A DNA stretch of 64,000 bases, from contig NZ_SPVH01000002.1 in NCBI RefSeq assembly GCF_004614235.1, positions 1 through 64,000 of the forward strand. The letters run 5' to 3'. This stretch comes from Brevundimonas intermedia. Its GTDB lineage: Bacteria > Pseudomonadota > Alphaproteobacteria > Caulobacterales > Caulobacteraceae. This document shows, piece after piece, positions 8,126 through 16,396 of this stretch. Position 1 is the stretch's first letter, and the number at the start of each line of letters is the position of its first letter. Below the pieces are notes generated by a model. It did not search any database. It had not been told where the DNA came from and saw only the letters and a list, made by a program, of their open reading frames with translations. The position numbers and the translations under genes were made by a program.

Positions 8126-9229
8126 ATGAGGTTCAACACGCGCTGGGCGCTCGCTGTGACCGCTCCGCTCCTCGCCTGCGCGGCGCTGTCCGCCTGCACC
8201 ACCCTTGAGGGCGAAACCTACGCCGCAGCGGATTTCGCCGGTGTGCGCAAGATCGACGCCCATGTGCACGTCAATGTCGCCGACGATGCCTTTCTGGACC
8301 AGGCCGCCGCCGACAACTTCGAAATCCTGTCGATCAATGTCGACTATCCGGCCTTCCCCTCGATCAGCGACCAGGCGGAGGTGGCGCACCACTACGCCGA
8401 GGCGAACCCCGAGCGTTTCCATTACGCGACGACCTTCTCGATGCAGGGGTTCGGCCAGGCTGGATGGGCGGACCGCACCAATGCGCTGATCGATGCCGAA
8501 GTCCGCCGCGGCGCGCTAGCCGTGAAGGTGTGGAAGAACATCGGCATGGTCGAACGTGACGCCGAGGGACATCTGATCTTCATCGACGACGCGGGCTTCG
8601 ATCCCGTCTTCAGCCGCCTGGCGGACACGGGCGTCCCGCTCATCGCGCACCAGGGGGAACCCTATAACTGCTGGCTGCCGCTCGATCAGATGACGACCCG
8701 GAACGACCGGCTCTATTTTTCCGCCCATCCCGAGTACCACATGTATCTCCACCCGGAGATGCCGAGCTATCAGGATCTGATGGCCCGACGCGATGCGATG
8801 GCCGCGCGAAATCCGAACCTGCAAGTCGTCGGCGCCCATATGGCCAGCCTGGAGTGGAACGTCGACGAGGCGGCGAAATTCCTCGACGCCCATCCGAACG
8901 CCGTCATCGAACTGGCCGCCCGCATGGCCCAGATTCAATACCAGTCCGTTCGCGATCACCGGAAGGTCCGGGACTTCTTCGTCAAGTATCAGGACCGCAT
9001 TCTCTACGGCACCGATCTGACCCTGAATCCGGGAGAGGACACGCAGGCCTTCAGACAGTCGGCCCACCAGGTGTGGTCGTCGGACTGGACCTATCTGGCC
9101 ACCGCAGACACCCAGCGCGTCGAGGATATCGACGCCGATGCGAAGGGGCTGGCCCTGCCCCGGTCGGTGATCGACAAAATCTATTACGCCAATGCACGGC
9201 GCGAGTTCTTCTCGCGTCCCAGCCGCTGA
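8126..9229 (+). CDS. Lipoprotein-type amidohydrolase (Amidohydro_2/TIM-barrel metal hydrolase)
   Basis: A 367-residue protein beginning at ATG 8126. I chose this start because GGAGA sits 5 bases upstream and the translation opens with a lipoprotein signal ending in LSAC (MRFNTRWALAVTAPLLACAA). The enzyme domain has KIDAHVHVNV (HxH metal pair) at the first strand, LIAHQGEP, VVGAHMASLEWN and LYGTDLT, the usual metal ligands of the amidohydrolase-2 family. It is membrane-anchored in the periplasm, so it is not the cytoplasmic deacetylase NagA/AgaA. Its gene precedes the GH27 gene by 11 bases and probably shares its transcript. Its substrate, perhaps a lactone, amide or aromatic acid released from a glycan, is unknown. 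Confidence 0.8.
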   Translation: MRFNTRWALAVTAPLLACAALSACTTLEGETYAAADFAGVRKIDAHVHVNVADDAFLDQAAADNFEILSINVDYPAFPSISDQAEVAHHYAEANPERFHYATTFSMQGFGQAGWADRTNALIDAEVRRGALAVKVWKNIGMVERDAEGHLIFIDDAGFDPVFSRLADTGVPLIAHQGEPYNCWLPLDQMTTRNDRLYFSAHPEYHMYLHPEMPSYQDLMARRDAMAARNPNLQVVGAHMASLEWNVDEAAKFLDAHPNAVIELAARMAQIQYQSVRDHRKVRDFFVKYQDRILYGTDLTLNPGEDTQAFRQSAHQVWSSDWTYLATADTQRVEDIDADAKGLALPRSVIDKIYYANARREFFSRPSR

Positions 9230-9240
9230 TCGGAGATCCC

Positions 9241-11148
9241 ATGACCGTCCGCACCCTCCTGTCGTCCGTCGCCGTCTGCGGCCTTCTCGGCTTGGCTTGG
9301 CCGGCGATCGCTCAAACCGATCCCTTGGCGACCCGTGGCGCATGGTCGATCCCCGAGCGGTCGCAGGCGCGAACGCCGCCCATGGGATGGAACTCGTGGA
9401 ACGCCTTTCGCACCGAGGTGGACGAAGCCAAGGTCCTGGGCGCGGCCAAGGCCATGGTCGACAGCGGCCTGTCCGACCTTGGCTACACCTACGTCAATAT
9501 CGACGACGGCTGGTGGCTCAAACGGCGGCAGTCGGACGGGCGTCTGGAGATTCGCACGGCGATTTTCCCGTCCGCGCGGATCGAGGGCCAGGATTCCAGC
9601 TTCCGGCCCTTCACCGACACTCTGCACGCCATGGGCCTGAAGGCCGGCATCTACACCGACATCGGCCGCAACGCCTGCTCTCAGGCGTATGACCTGCATT
9701 CACCGAACCTGCCGGAGGGCACGACTGCCGAACGCGAAGTCGGTCTCCATGGCCATGTCGATCAGGACATCGGGCTCTACTTCGCCGAATGGGGCTTCGA
9801 CTACATCAAGGTCGATGCATGCGGCATCAATGTCTATGGGCCCGACAACCCGCTAGTGCGCGAGCACGCCTACACCCCCGTGCCGCCTCTGATCGATCAG
9901 GTCTCGATCAACCGCACCGACGTGCCTGCCGTGCAGGCCCTCTATGGCGAAGTTGCCCAGTCGCTGCACAAACACAATCCGGACGGCGACTATATCCTGG
10001 CGATCTGCAACTGGGGCTCGGCCGACGTCCGATCCTGGGGCAAGAACGTCGGCCATATGTGGCGCACCAGCGGCGACATCACCCCGACCTGGACGCGGAT
10101 GCTGCATAACTTCGACAGCGCCTCCACCCGCGCCCTCTACGCCAAGCCCGGCGCCTGGAACGATCCTGACATCCTCTTCGTCGGGCACGGCGACTTCGAC
10201 CAGAACCATCTGACCGAGGCCCGGTCCCACTTCGCCCTGTGGGCCATGATCAATGCCCCGCTGCTGATCAGCTATGACCTGCGCCAGGCGCCGCAAAGCC
10301 TGATGGACATCTGGGGCAATGCCGACATCGTGCGGCTGAACCAGGATCCGGCCGGCCACCAGGGGGTCATCGCCTATGCGTCGGACGACGTGCAGATCAT
10401 CGTCAAGACGCTGTCGAATGGAAAGAAGGCCGTGGCCCTCTTCAACCGCGGCTTCGCCGAGACCGAGGTGACCCTGACGGCCGCCCATCTGAAGTTCGCA
10501 GGCGATGCGCCGGTCCAGCTGCAGAACCTTTGGGACAAGTCCGCCTCGACCTTCACCGGAGAGGCCGAATTCATGCTGGCGCCGCGCCAGACCTTGGTGT
10601 TCGAGGCGGCAGGCGTCCGGCAGCTGGCCGACGGCGTCTATCTGTCCGAAGTTCCGGGCGACGTGAATGTGGCGGTCGATGGCGTGATCGCGCCGGAACC
10701 GGACCCCGTCGTGCACCGGATGCGCAATGTGTGGGGCGAGACGCGTGGTTCGGGCGAGCGTCCGACCTATTCCGGCTGGGGCGGCGCCCAGGCCGACGCC
10801 ACACCCTACGACCAGGGCTTGAAGGTCGCGGGCCAGGCCTTCGATACCGGGCTCGGCGTGCTGACGAACTCACGCCTGGAAGTGCGAAACGCGGGCTACA
10901 CACGCTTCCAGGCCAGCGTCGGCGTGGACGATTCCACCCGCAACACGCGCGATCCGGTGCGCTTCGCCGTCTATGGCGACGGCCGGCTGCTGGCCGAGAG
11001 CGCGCCCATGCGCCTTGGCGCGGCGCCCAGCACCCTCGCCGCCGACATAAGCGGCGTTCGCATCGTGGAGATGGTTGCGCGGTCGCAAGACATGACCAGC
11101 GACCTGCCGCTCGTGGTCACCTGGGGCGACGCGGCCCTGCGCCGCTGA
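9241..11148 (+). CDS. Exported GH27 alpha-galactosidase-type enzyme with C-terminal NPCBM-like domain
   Basis: A 635-residue protein from ATG 9241, which has GGAG 6 bases upstream. The signal peptide ends AIAQ, and the GH27 barrel opens with PPMGWNSWNAF. YVNIDDGWW, YIKVDACG (predicted nucleophile Asp192), WRTSGDI (predicted acid/base Asp279) and WNDPDIL follow in family order. After an all-beta domain, residues about 490-635 resemble a novel putative carbohydrate-binding module (VWGETRGSGERP, FDTGLGVL, FQASVGVDD). GH27 removes alpha-galactose or alpha-GalNAc; with agaS/agaZ nearby, alpha-N-acetylgalactosaminidase activity is plausible. Longer upstream readings through 8854 only overlap the preceding gene and are not supported. 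Confidence 0.87.
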   Translation: MTVRTLLSSVAVCGLLGLAWPAIAQTDPLATRGAWSIPERSQARTPPMGWNSWNAFRTEVDEAKVLGAAKAMVDSGLSDLGYTYVNIDDGWWLKRRQSDGRLEIRTAIFPSARIEGQDSSFRPFTDTLHAMGLKAGIYTDIGRNACSQAYDLHSPNLPEGTTAEREVGLHGHVDQDIGLYFAEWGFDYIKVDACGINVYGPDNPLVREHAYTPVPPLIDQVSINRTDVPAVQALYGEVAQSLHKHNPDGDYILAICNWGSADVRSWGKNVGHMWRTSGDITPTWTRMLHNFDSASTRALYAKPGAWNDPDILFVGHGDFDQNHLTEARSHFALWAMINAPLLISYDLRQAPQSLMDIWGNADIVRLNQDPAGHQGVIAYASDDVQIIVKTLSNGKKAVALFNRGFAETEVTLTAAHLKFAGDAPVQLQNLWDKSASTFTGEAEFMLAPRQTLVFEAAGVRQLADGVYLSEVPGDVNVAVDGVIAPEPDPVVHRMRNVWGETRGSGERPTYSGWGGAQADATPYDQGLKVAGQAFDTGLGVLTNSRLEVRNAGYTRFQASVGVDDSTRNTRDPVRFAVYGDGRLLAESAPMRLGAAPSTLAADISGVRIVEMVARSQDMTSDLPLVVTWGDAALRR

Positions 11149-11191
11149 TGGGGCCGGGCCGCGTCGCCCTTTTCAGGCGGCGTCGCCCCCT

Positions 11192-11986
11192 TCAGGCTTT
11201 GTGAAGCTGAAACCCCAGCCGCTCGGCCGCTTCGTCGATATAGGCCGGCGCGCCCGTGTCCGTGACCAGGGCGTTCAGGTCGTTCAAGCCGATGATGCGG
11301 TGAAGACATATCTTGCCGAACTTGGACGCGTCGGTGACCGCAATAACTTCGCGGGCCGTCTCGACCATCCGACGGTTCAGTTGCGCCTCGGGTTCGTGGT
11401 GCGTGGTGATGCCCCGTTCGGTATCGAGCCCATCGACCCCGAGGAACAGCTTGTCCAGCAACAGGTCATCCAGCGCGGCCACGGTCTGCGCCCCGTAAAA
11501 GGCCATGTTGCGCCGCCGCAGCTCCCCGCCCAGCATGACGATCTTTATCTTTCGCTTCTGCGCAAGCACGCTCAGGATATCGAAATCGTTGGTGACGACG
11601 GTCAGATCTTCGTCGTCGGGCAGGAAGCGCGCAACCTGAAGTGTCGTCGTGCCCGAGTCCAGCATGATGGACTCGCCCGGCTTGACCATGCCTGCCGCCA
11701 TCCTGCCGACGCGCTCCTTGGCCTCGGTATGGCTGACCCGCTTGGTCTCAATGGCCGGCTCGACCGGGGCGTTGACCACCTCGGTGCTGATCGCCCCGCC
11801 ATAGGCGCGCGTCGCGACGCCGCGTTCCTCCAGGTATTGCAGATCCTTGCGGATGGTCTGCATGGACACGTGAAACATCTCGGACAGAGCCGCAACCTGA
11901 ACGCTGCCGCGTGTTCGAACCATGGTCGTGATTTCACGACGACGCTCCGAGGTGTCGCGCGACATCACGCGAGAACCATCCGCCAT
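11192..11986 (-). CDS. agaR: DeoR-family transcriptional repressor, AgaR-like
   Basis: A 264-residue regulator. The N-terminal DeoR winged helix is about residues 10-65 (SERRREITTMVRTRGSVQVA, VSMQTIRKDLQYLEERG), followed by the sugar-phosphate sensor domain with MLDSGTTTLQVARFL, VVTNDFDIL and LGVDGLDTERGITTHHEPEA. DeoR proteins of this layout release DNA on binding a phosphosugar; AgaR responds to the GalNAc/galactosamine pathway. It is convergent with the GH27 gene and, by position and family, the most likely controller of the GAAAC/GTTTC sites in this cluster. The ATG at 11986 has GGGAG about 10 bases upstream; codon 8 is a second possible start. Confidence 0.8.
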   Translation of the reverse strand: MADGSRVMSRDTSERRREITTMVRTRGSVQVAALSEMFHVSMQTIRKDLQYLEERGVATRAYGGAISTEVVNAPVEPAIETKRVSHTEAKERVGRMAAGMVKPGESIMLDSGTTTLQVARFLPDDEDLTVVTNDFDILSVLAQKRKIKIVMLGGELRRRNMAFYGAQTVAALDDLLLDKLFLGVDGLDTERGITTHHEPEAQLNRRMVETAREVIAVTDASKFGKICLHRIIGLNDLNALVTDTGAPAYIDEAAERLGFQLHKA

Positions 11987-12377
11987 GCAACTATGTCTCC
12001 CTACGCCACCGCGCGGCGCCGATATTTACTGGCTATGCATATCCGGTTTTCACTTTGTCTACAAAACGAAAGCTGGGACGAGACGACATTCATCGCGTCC
12101 AGATGATCTTTCCATCCCGGATGACCGGCCGTCCAAGTCCCCTGAGCGCAGCGGCTGTACCTACACCGAAGACACGATCGCAGAGACGCAAGCAGCCGGC
12201 CTCGGTCGCAAATCCACAAACGGCGACATTGCGATGCAGGCCTCATCGACGATCGCCGCCTCATGCACTGCAACGCTAGCGACGGTGAGCAAGATTGGGG
12301 CGCGCCGTCGCAAAGCCGGCGCCTTCTCGGCCCTTGCTGAAAGACTAAAGACATCGAGGATAATTATGTGGGCGGCG
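11987..12377. other. Intergenic region upstream of agaR
   Basis: This 391-base gap lies between agaR and the IS6-type element. The agaR-proximal part (about 12025-12075) is AT-rich with loose TTTTCACTTTG and ACGAAAG elements reminiscent of the cluster operator, too imperfect to call firmly. I see no convincing gene; the reading frames present lack homology-like character and ribosome sites. Confidence 0.5.
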
Positions 12378-13192
12378 GTGCTGTCAGTCTAACGCTAACT
12401 TGTCTCCATTTCAGGGCCGCCTAAACGCCTGATTAGAGATCGCATTTCGTGAGGCCACTATCGTTTAAGCGCTATCGATTTCCTGCGGCGGTGATCCGCC
12501 AGGCTGTGTGGCTCTACTTCCGCTTCAACCTCAGCCTTCGTGACGTTGAAGAGCTGATGGCAGCGCGCGGAATCGACGTCAGCTATGAGACGATCCGCTG
12601 CTGGACGATCAAGTTTGGGCCGTAGATTGCACGGCGGCTGAAGAAACTTCGCCCCGCCCCTTTCTCCCCGCTGGCATCTCGACGAAGTCGTTTGCTCGAT
12701 CGGTGGGAAGCGGATGTTCCTATGGCGCGCGGTGGATGACGAAGGCGAGGTGCTGGACGTTGTCGTTCAGCGACGCCGGAATACCGATGCGCCCTCAAGC
12801 TGCTCCGGCGCCTGCTGCGCAACCAGCTTTGCGAGCCAGAGAAGATCGTGCCCCACGGGCTCGGGTCATACCAGGCGGCCTTAGGCCAACTTGGCCTGCG
12901 GCACCTACATTCTCCCGGCCCGCTTCGAGAAAACAATGTAGCGGAAAACTCGCACCTGCCGATACGCCGGCGAGAGCGGCAACAGCAGCTGTTCAAGTCT
13001 CAGGCTTCAGCCCAGTGCTTTCTCAACAGTCACACCGCGATCTACAACACCTTCTACACGCAACGACACCTCATCAGCCGACAGCATCTCCGCCGATTTC
13101 GCGCGGTGGCAGAAGCGGCTTGGGCAGCGGCCAATGCCTGAGATTCCGCCGGCATGACCGAGCTGTGGTCAGCCAACTTAACCTGACAACGC
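12378..13192 (+). mobile_element. Degenerate IS6-family insertion sequence
   Basis: An 815-bp segment bounded by imperfect terminal inverted repeats, GTGCTGTCAGTCTAA (12378-12392) and TTAACCTGACAACGC (13178-13192), which match at 11 of 15 positions when one is reversed. The interior is a full-length but broken IS6-type transposase. No target-site duplication is visible (flanks GGGCGGCG and TAGCTCTT). Size and layout fit the family. A near-copy of the right end recurs alone at 43351-43365. Confidence 0.72.
12449..13141 (+). pseudogene. IS6-family transposase, inactivated
   Basis: Reading across frames reconstructs an IS6 transposase: FKRYRFPAAVIRQAVWLYFR, the HTH-like LSLRDVEELMAARGIDVSYET, HLDEVVCSIGGKRMFLWRAV (first catalytic Asp), LRENNVAENSHLPIRRRERQ (catalytic Glu) and a typical C-terminus ending AEAAWAAANA. 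It carries an in-frame TAG near 12623, one frameshift near 12660 and another near 12790. The second catalytic Asp, normally in a TDG-like context before L.SYQAA, reads PHG. The enzyme therefore cannot be active. Confidence 0.85.
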
Positions 13193-13227
13193 TAGCTCTT
13201 CCGGCAGCCGGCCTTGGGTGCCGCCGA

Positions 13228-13992
13228 TCATTGCCCTTGCCCCGGGGCTCCCACGCTTTGGAATCCGGCCGAGAACACCGCGATCATCGTTTCGAGCACG
13301 GAGGCCAGATCGGAGGATCGACACAGACCGCCGGAAACGTCGTCAATACGACCGGTTTGGGCCAGGCCGTGGGTCAGGCTGGATGAGACGAGATCGAAGA
13401 ACCAATAGATGCGCTCCGGCGGAGCCTCGGGCGCCAAGGCCTTGAGCATGACGATGAAGCGCTGGACGATGGGATCGAAGTTTTCGGCCATCACGTCCTT
13501 GCCGCCAAAATGCGAGGCGTTGGCGTGGCCGACGATGGCGGCGAAATAGACCCACCCTTCGCCCTTCTCGATCACCATTTCATAGATGGGGCGCAGGAAG
13601 ACATCGAGAACGCCTTCGATAGTGGTCGCGTCACCCACTCGCGCCTCATAGGCGTCCATCGCGGCGATCCGGGCCGCATTCACTTCACCGGCGCGGCGGG
13701 CGAACACCGCCCGGAAGACCCCGTCCTTGTCGCCGAAATAGTAGTGGATCAACGCCGTATCGACACTGGCGGCCGTGGCGATCGCCTTGAGCGTAACCCC
13801 GTCGCGACCATGCAGGGCGAAGAGCTTCTCGGCGGCGTCCAGAATGGTGTTGGTCGCTTCCTCGCGCCGTTCCGATTGCGGACGCCGGCGCGGCCGTTTC
13901 GTCGGCTTGAGATTCAACCTTGATGTTGAAGACGGGGTGACGATGTCGGTCATGGTGCGCCGCTGCAAATCCGACGCTTTAGATACGGCCAT
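13228..13992 (-). CDS. TetR-family transcriptional regulator
   Basis: A 254-residue repressor-type protein with a basic, proline-rich extension of about 45 residues, then the TetR helix-turn-helix (TNTILDAAEKLFALHGRDGVTL, IATAASVDTALIHYYFGDKD). The remainder is an alpha-helical ligand domain with a CecR/YbiH-like C-terminal part (FDPIVQRFIVMLKALAP). A second ATG at codon 14 could be the true start; neither has a clear ribosome site. It is divergent from the TonB receptor gene across a 155-bp gap with an inverted repeat, so it likely controls the receptor-hydrolase-trehalase cluster. The inducer is unknown, perhaps an acyl-CoA or lipid, given the downstream acyl-CoA synthetase. Confidence 0.85.
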   Translation of the reverse strand: MAVSKASDLQRRTMTDIVTPSSTSRLNLKPTKRPRRRPQSERREEATNTILDAAEKLFALHGRDGVTLKAIATAASVDTALIHYYFGDKDGVFRAVFARRAGEVNAARIAAMDAYEARVGDATTIEGVLDVFLRPIYEMVIEKGEGWVYFAAIVGHANASHFGGKDVMAENFDPIVQRFIVMLKALAPEAPPERIYWFFDLVSSSLTHGLAQTGRIDDVSGGLCRSSDLASVLETMIAVFSAGFQSVGAPGQGQ

Positions 13993-14020
13993 CGCCGCCG
14001 CAGCGCCATATGGATAACTT

Positions 14021-14042
14021 CTTTATTTTATCGCCAATAAAG
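14021..14042. promoter_or_regulatory. Candidate TetR operator in the divergent promoter
   Basis: CTTTATT (14021-14027) and AATAAAG (14036-14042) form a perfect 7-bp inverted repeat around an 8-bp centre. It sits in an AT-rich patch, 29 bases from the TetR start and about 105 from the receptor start. This is the usual size and place of a TetR-family autoregulatory operator. Confidence 0.55.
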
Positions 14043-14147
14043 TTTGTTGACGTCGGAAATCCCCTCGGTCTTAATCCGCTCGTTCGATCAACGGACACAG
14101 ATGAGCCGACGACAAGCCGGCCGCTCACATAGGGAACGGAGACCGCG

Positions 14148-16385
14148 ATGCGGCAGACCATAATGATGGGCGCAAGCGCGCTCGCGCTTGCCTTCGCCGG
14201 GTCGCCGGCTTTCGCCCAGATGGCCGACCCGAGAGGCGAGCCGGAGGCCGCCACTCTGGACGAAGTCGTCGTCACCGCCCGCCGCACCGAGGAGAACATC
14301 CAGAAGGTGCCCGTCGCCGTGACCGCCTTCAGCCAGGAGGGCCTGCGTCAGCGCGGCATCGAAACCGGCACCGACTTGCAGAACTTCACCCCGTCGCTCA
14401 GCGTCGTGGGCAACACCAACCGCAACCAGGAAAACTACACGATCCGCGGGATCGGCGGGATCGGCAGCCTGGGGACCGGCGGCGGACCGGGCGTCGTCGC
14501 CTATTTCGCCGAGGTGCCCTCGACCGCCAGCGGCCCGGGCCTGCTGTTCGACCTGCAGTCCATCCAGGTCCTGAAGGGTCCGCAAGGCACCCTGTTCGGC
14601 CGCAACACGACGGGCGGGGCCGTCCTGCTCGATCCGGTCAAGCCGGGCTTCGAACCCGACGGCTATATCGAGGGAACGGTCGGCAGTCTGGACCGCCGCT
14701 CGGGCCGCGCTGCGGTGACCCTTCCGCTGAGCGACACGCTCTCGCTTCGCCTGGCGGGCCAGTTTGATCAGCGCGAGGGTTTCGTAAAAGACGTCAACAC
14801 GGGCAAGGACTACAACGACCGCAACAACTTCAGCCTGCGCGGCGGCCTGTTGTTCCGGCCCAACGACCGGCTGAGCAGCTATACCGCCGTCAACTATGTC
14901 GACATCGACGAGAACGGACCGGGCACTGTGCTTCTGGCCGTCAATCCGGCAGGCCCGGCGGCGGCCCTTCTCAACCCCCTGCTGGCGGCTCAGCAGGCCC
15001 GCGGCAACGACCGCATCGCACTGAGCGCCGACACCAAGAATGTCAGCCGAACCCTGCTGGCGCTGAACAACACAACCTTGCGGCTCAACGACAGCGTCAC
15101 CCTCAAAAACGTCGTCAGCTACACTCGAACCCGCGCGAACTTCGGCTCTGATGGGGACGCTTCGGCTCTGGTGATCAATGATCTGAACGGCGCCATTCCT
15201 GGACGATGGAACGTCGATAGCGAGACCTGGACGGAAGAACTGCAGGCCCGGATCGAACTCGGGCGTCTGACCTTCCAGACCGGCCTCTTTTATTCCGACA
15301 CCTCCACAGTCACCCCCCTGACGTTCGTCCAGCGCGCGAACCTCGGCGCCGTCAGCCTGGTTCAGGACAGCGCCCACGCCAACGACAGCTCCAGGGCGGT
15401 CTACGGCCAGTTCACCTATGCGATCACGGATACGCTGACCGCCAACGCCGGCTATCGCTATACCTGGGACGAGTTCGGCGGCGACATCAGCATCTACATC
15501 CCGCAACTCGGCAACGCCTGCGGCACCAACCCCGGCTTCGCCTTCCCCAACTGCAGCCGCGCCTTCGACGGCGAGAGCGACGGCGACACCTGGCAGATCG
15601 GCCTGGACTGGCAGGCTACGCCGGACACCCTGATCTATGGCGTCAGCCGTCACGGCTACAAGAGCGGCGGGATCAACCCCTCGGTCCTGCTGGTCAGCGC
15701 CACCAGCCCCCTGTTCCGCGTCCGGCCCGAGACGGTCACCGACGGCGAGATCGGCCTGAAGCACGACTGGTCGATCTCCGGGATCAACGCGCGCACGAAC
15801 CTGTCCGCCTTCTACATGAAGTATGAGGATATCCAGCGCAGCGACTACGCCCTTATTGGCGGGTTCAACACCCAGCTGATCACCAACGCCGCCGAGGCCA
15901 CGGTCAAGGGCTTCGAGTTCGAAGGCGTCATCCAGCCCATCGCCCCGCTAACGCTTACGGCGACCTATTCCTACAATGACGCGACCTACGACAAATACAT
16001 CGACGGTCTTGGCGTCGATCGTAGCGGCTTCCCGTTCCAGTATGCTCCCAAGAACAAATACAGTCTCGACGCCAAGCTCTACCTCCCGGTCCCCTCGACG
16101 ATCGGCGACCTCAGCCTGCGCGCTTCCTATGCCTGGCAAGACGATCAGCAGGTCGCTTCGGACCTGCAACCCTTCGGCGTGATCCCGGCCTATGGTCTGC
16201 TGAATGTTCGCTTGGACTGGGAGCGTATCGCGGGATCGGACGTCGCCCTGTCGCTCTATGGGACCAATGTCACCGACGAGGAATATCGGGTCACCTCGAA
16301 CGCCACCTACAACACGACGGGTCTCGTCGGTGCGGCCTATGGCGATCCGCGCCAATATGGCGTGACCCTGCGCTACAGCTGGTAG
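14148..16385 (+). CDS. TonB-dependent outer-membrane receptor
   Basis: A 745-residue receptor. The signal peptide ends AFAQ, the TonB box is LDEVVVTARRTEENIQKVPV (residues about 38-57), and the plug contains NYTIRGIGG and the conserved LKGPQGTLFGRNTTGGAV. The 22-strand barrel ends in aromatic LRYSW. This is the FecA/iron-complex-like subclass, used in sphingomonads and Caulobacterales for aromatics, glycosides and lipids as well as iron chelates. It is the first gene of a same-strand series reaching the trehalase, 11 bases before the next gene, and is divergent from a TetR regulator. I infer import of the glycoside or ester that the downstream enzymes degrade. Confidence 0.92.
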   Translation: MRQTIMMGASALALAFAGSPAFAQMADPRGEPEAATLDEVVVTARRTEENIQKVPVAVTAFSQEGLRQRGIETGTDLQNFTPSLSVVGNTNRNQENYTIRGIGGIGSLGTGGGPGVVAYFAEVPSTASGPGLLFDLQSIQVLKGPQGTLFGRNTTGGAVLLDPVKPGFEPDGYIEGTVGSLDRRSGRAAVTLPLSDTLSLRLAGQFDQREGFVKDVNTGKDYNDRNNFSLRGGLLFRPNDRLSSYTAVNYVDIDENGPGTVLLAVNPAGPAAALLNPLLAAQQARGNDRIALSADTKNVSRTLLALNNTTLRLNDSVTLKNVVSYTRTRANFGSDGDASALVINDLNGAIPGRWNVDSETWTEELQARIELGRLTFQTGLFYSDTSTVTPLTFVQRANLGAVSLVQDSAHANDSSRAVYGQFTYAITDTLTANAGYRYTWDEFGGDISIYIPQLGNACGTNPGFAFPNCSRAFDGESDGDTWQIGLDWQATPDTLIYGVSRHGYKSGGINPSVLLVSATSPLFRVRPETVTDGEIGLKHDWSISGINARTNLSAFYMKYEDIQRSDYALIGGFNTQLITNAAEATVKGFEFEGVIQPIAPLTLTATYSYNDATYDKYIDGLGVDRSGFPFQYAPKNKYSLDAKLYLPVPSTIGDLSLRASYAWQDDQQVASDLQPFGVIPAYGLLNVRLDWERIAGSDVALSLYGTNVTDEEYRVTSNATYNTTGLVGAAYGDPRQYGVTLRYSW

Positions 16386-16396
16386 GAGAGACCGCC

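Noticed and set aside
8126..9229. Amidohydrolase as the missing GalNAc-6-phosphate deacetylase
   Set aside because: It carries a lipoprotein signal and so is periplasmic, whereas the phosphorylated sugar is cytoplasmic; it also looks like Amidohydro_2, not NagA.
8854..9240. Upstream extension of the GH27 gene
   Set aside because: It overlaps the amidohydrolase coding region in another frame; ATG 9241 has a ribosome site and begins a signal peptide.
14088..15764. Long minus-strand open frame (558 codons) opposite the second TonB receptor
   Set aside because: It mirrors the receptor gene in GC-rich DNA, lacks recognisable domains and a start signal, while the plus-strand frame shows signal peptide, TonB box, plug and barrel.
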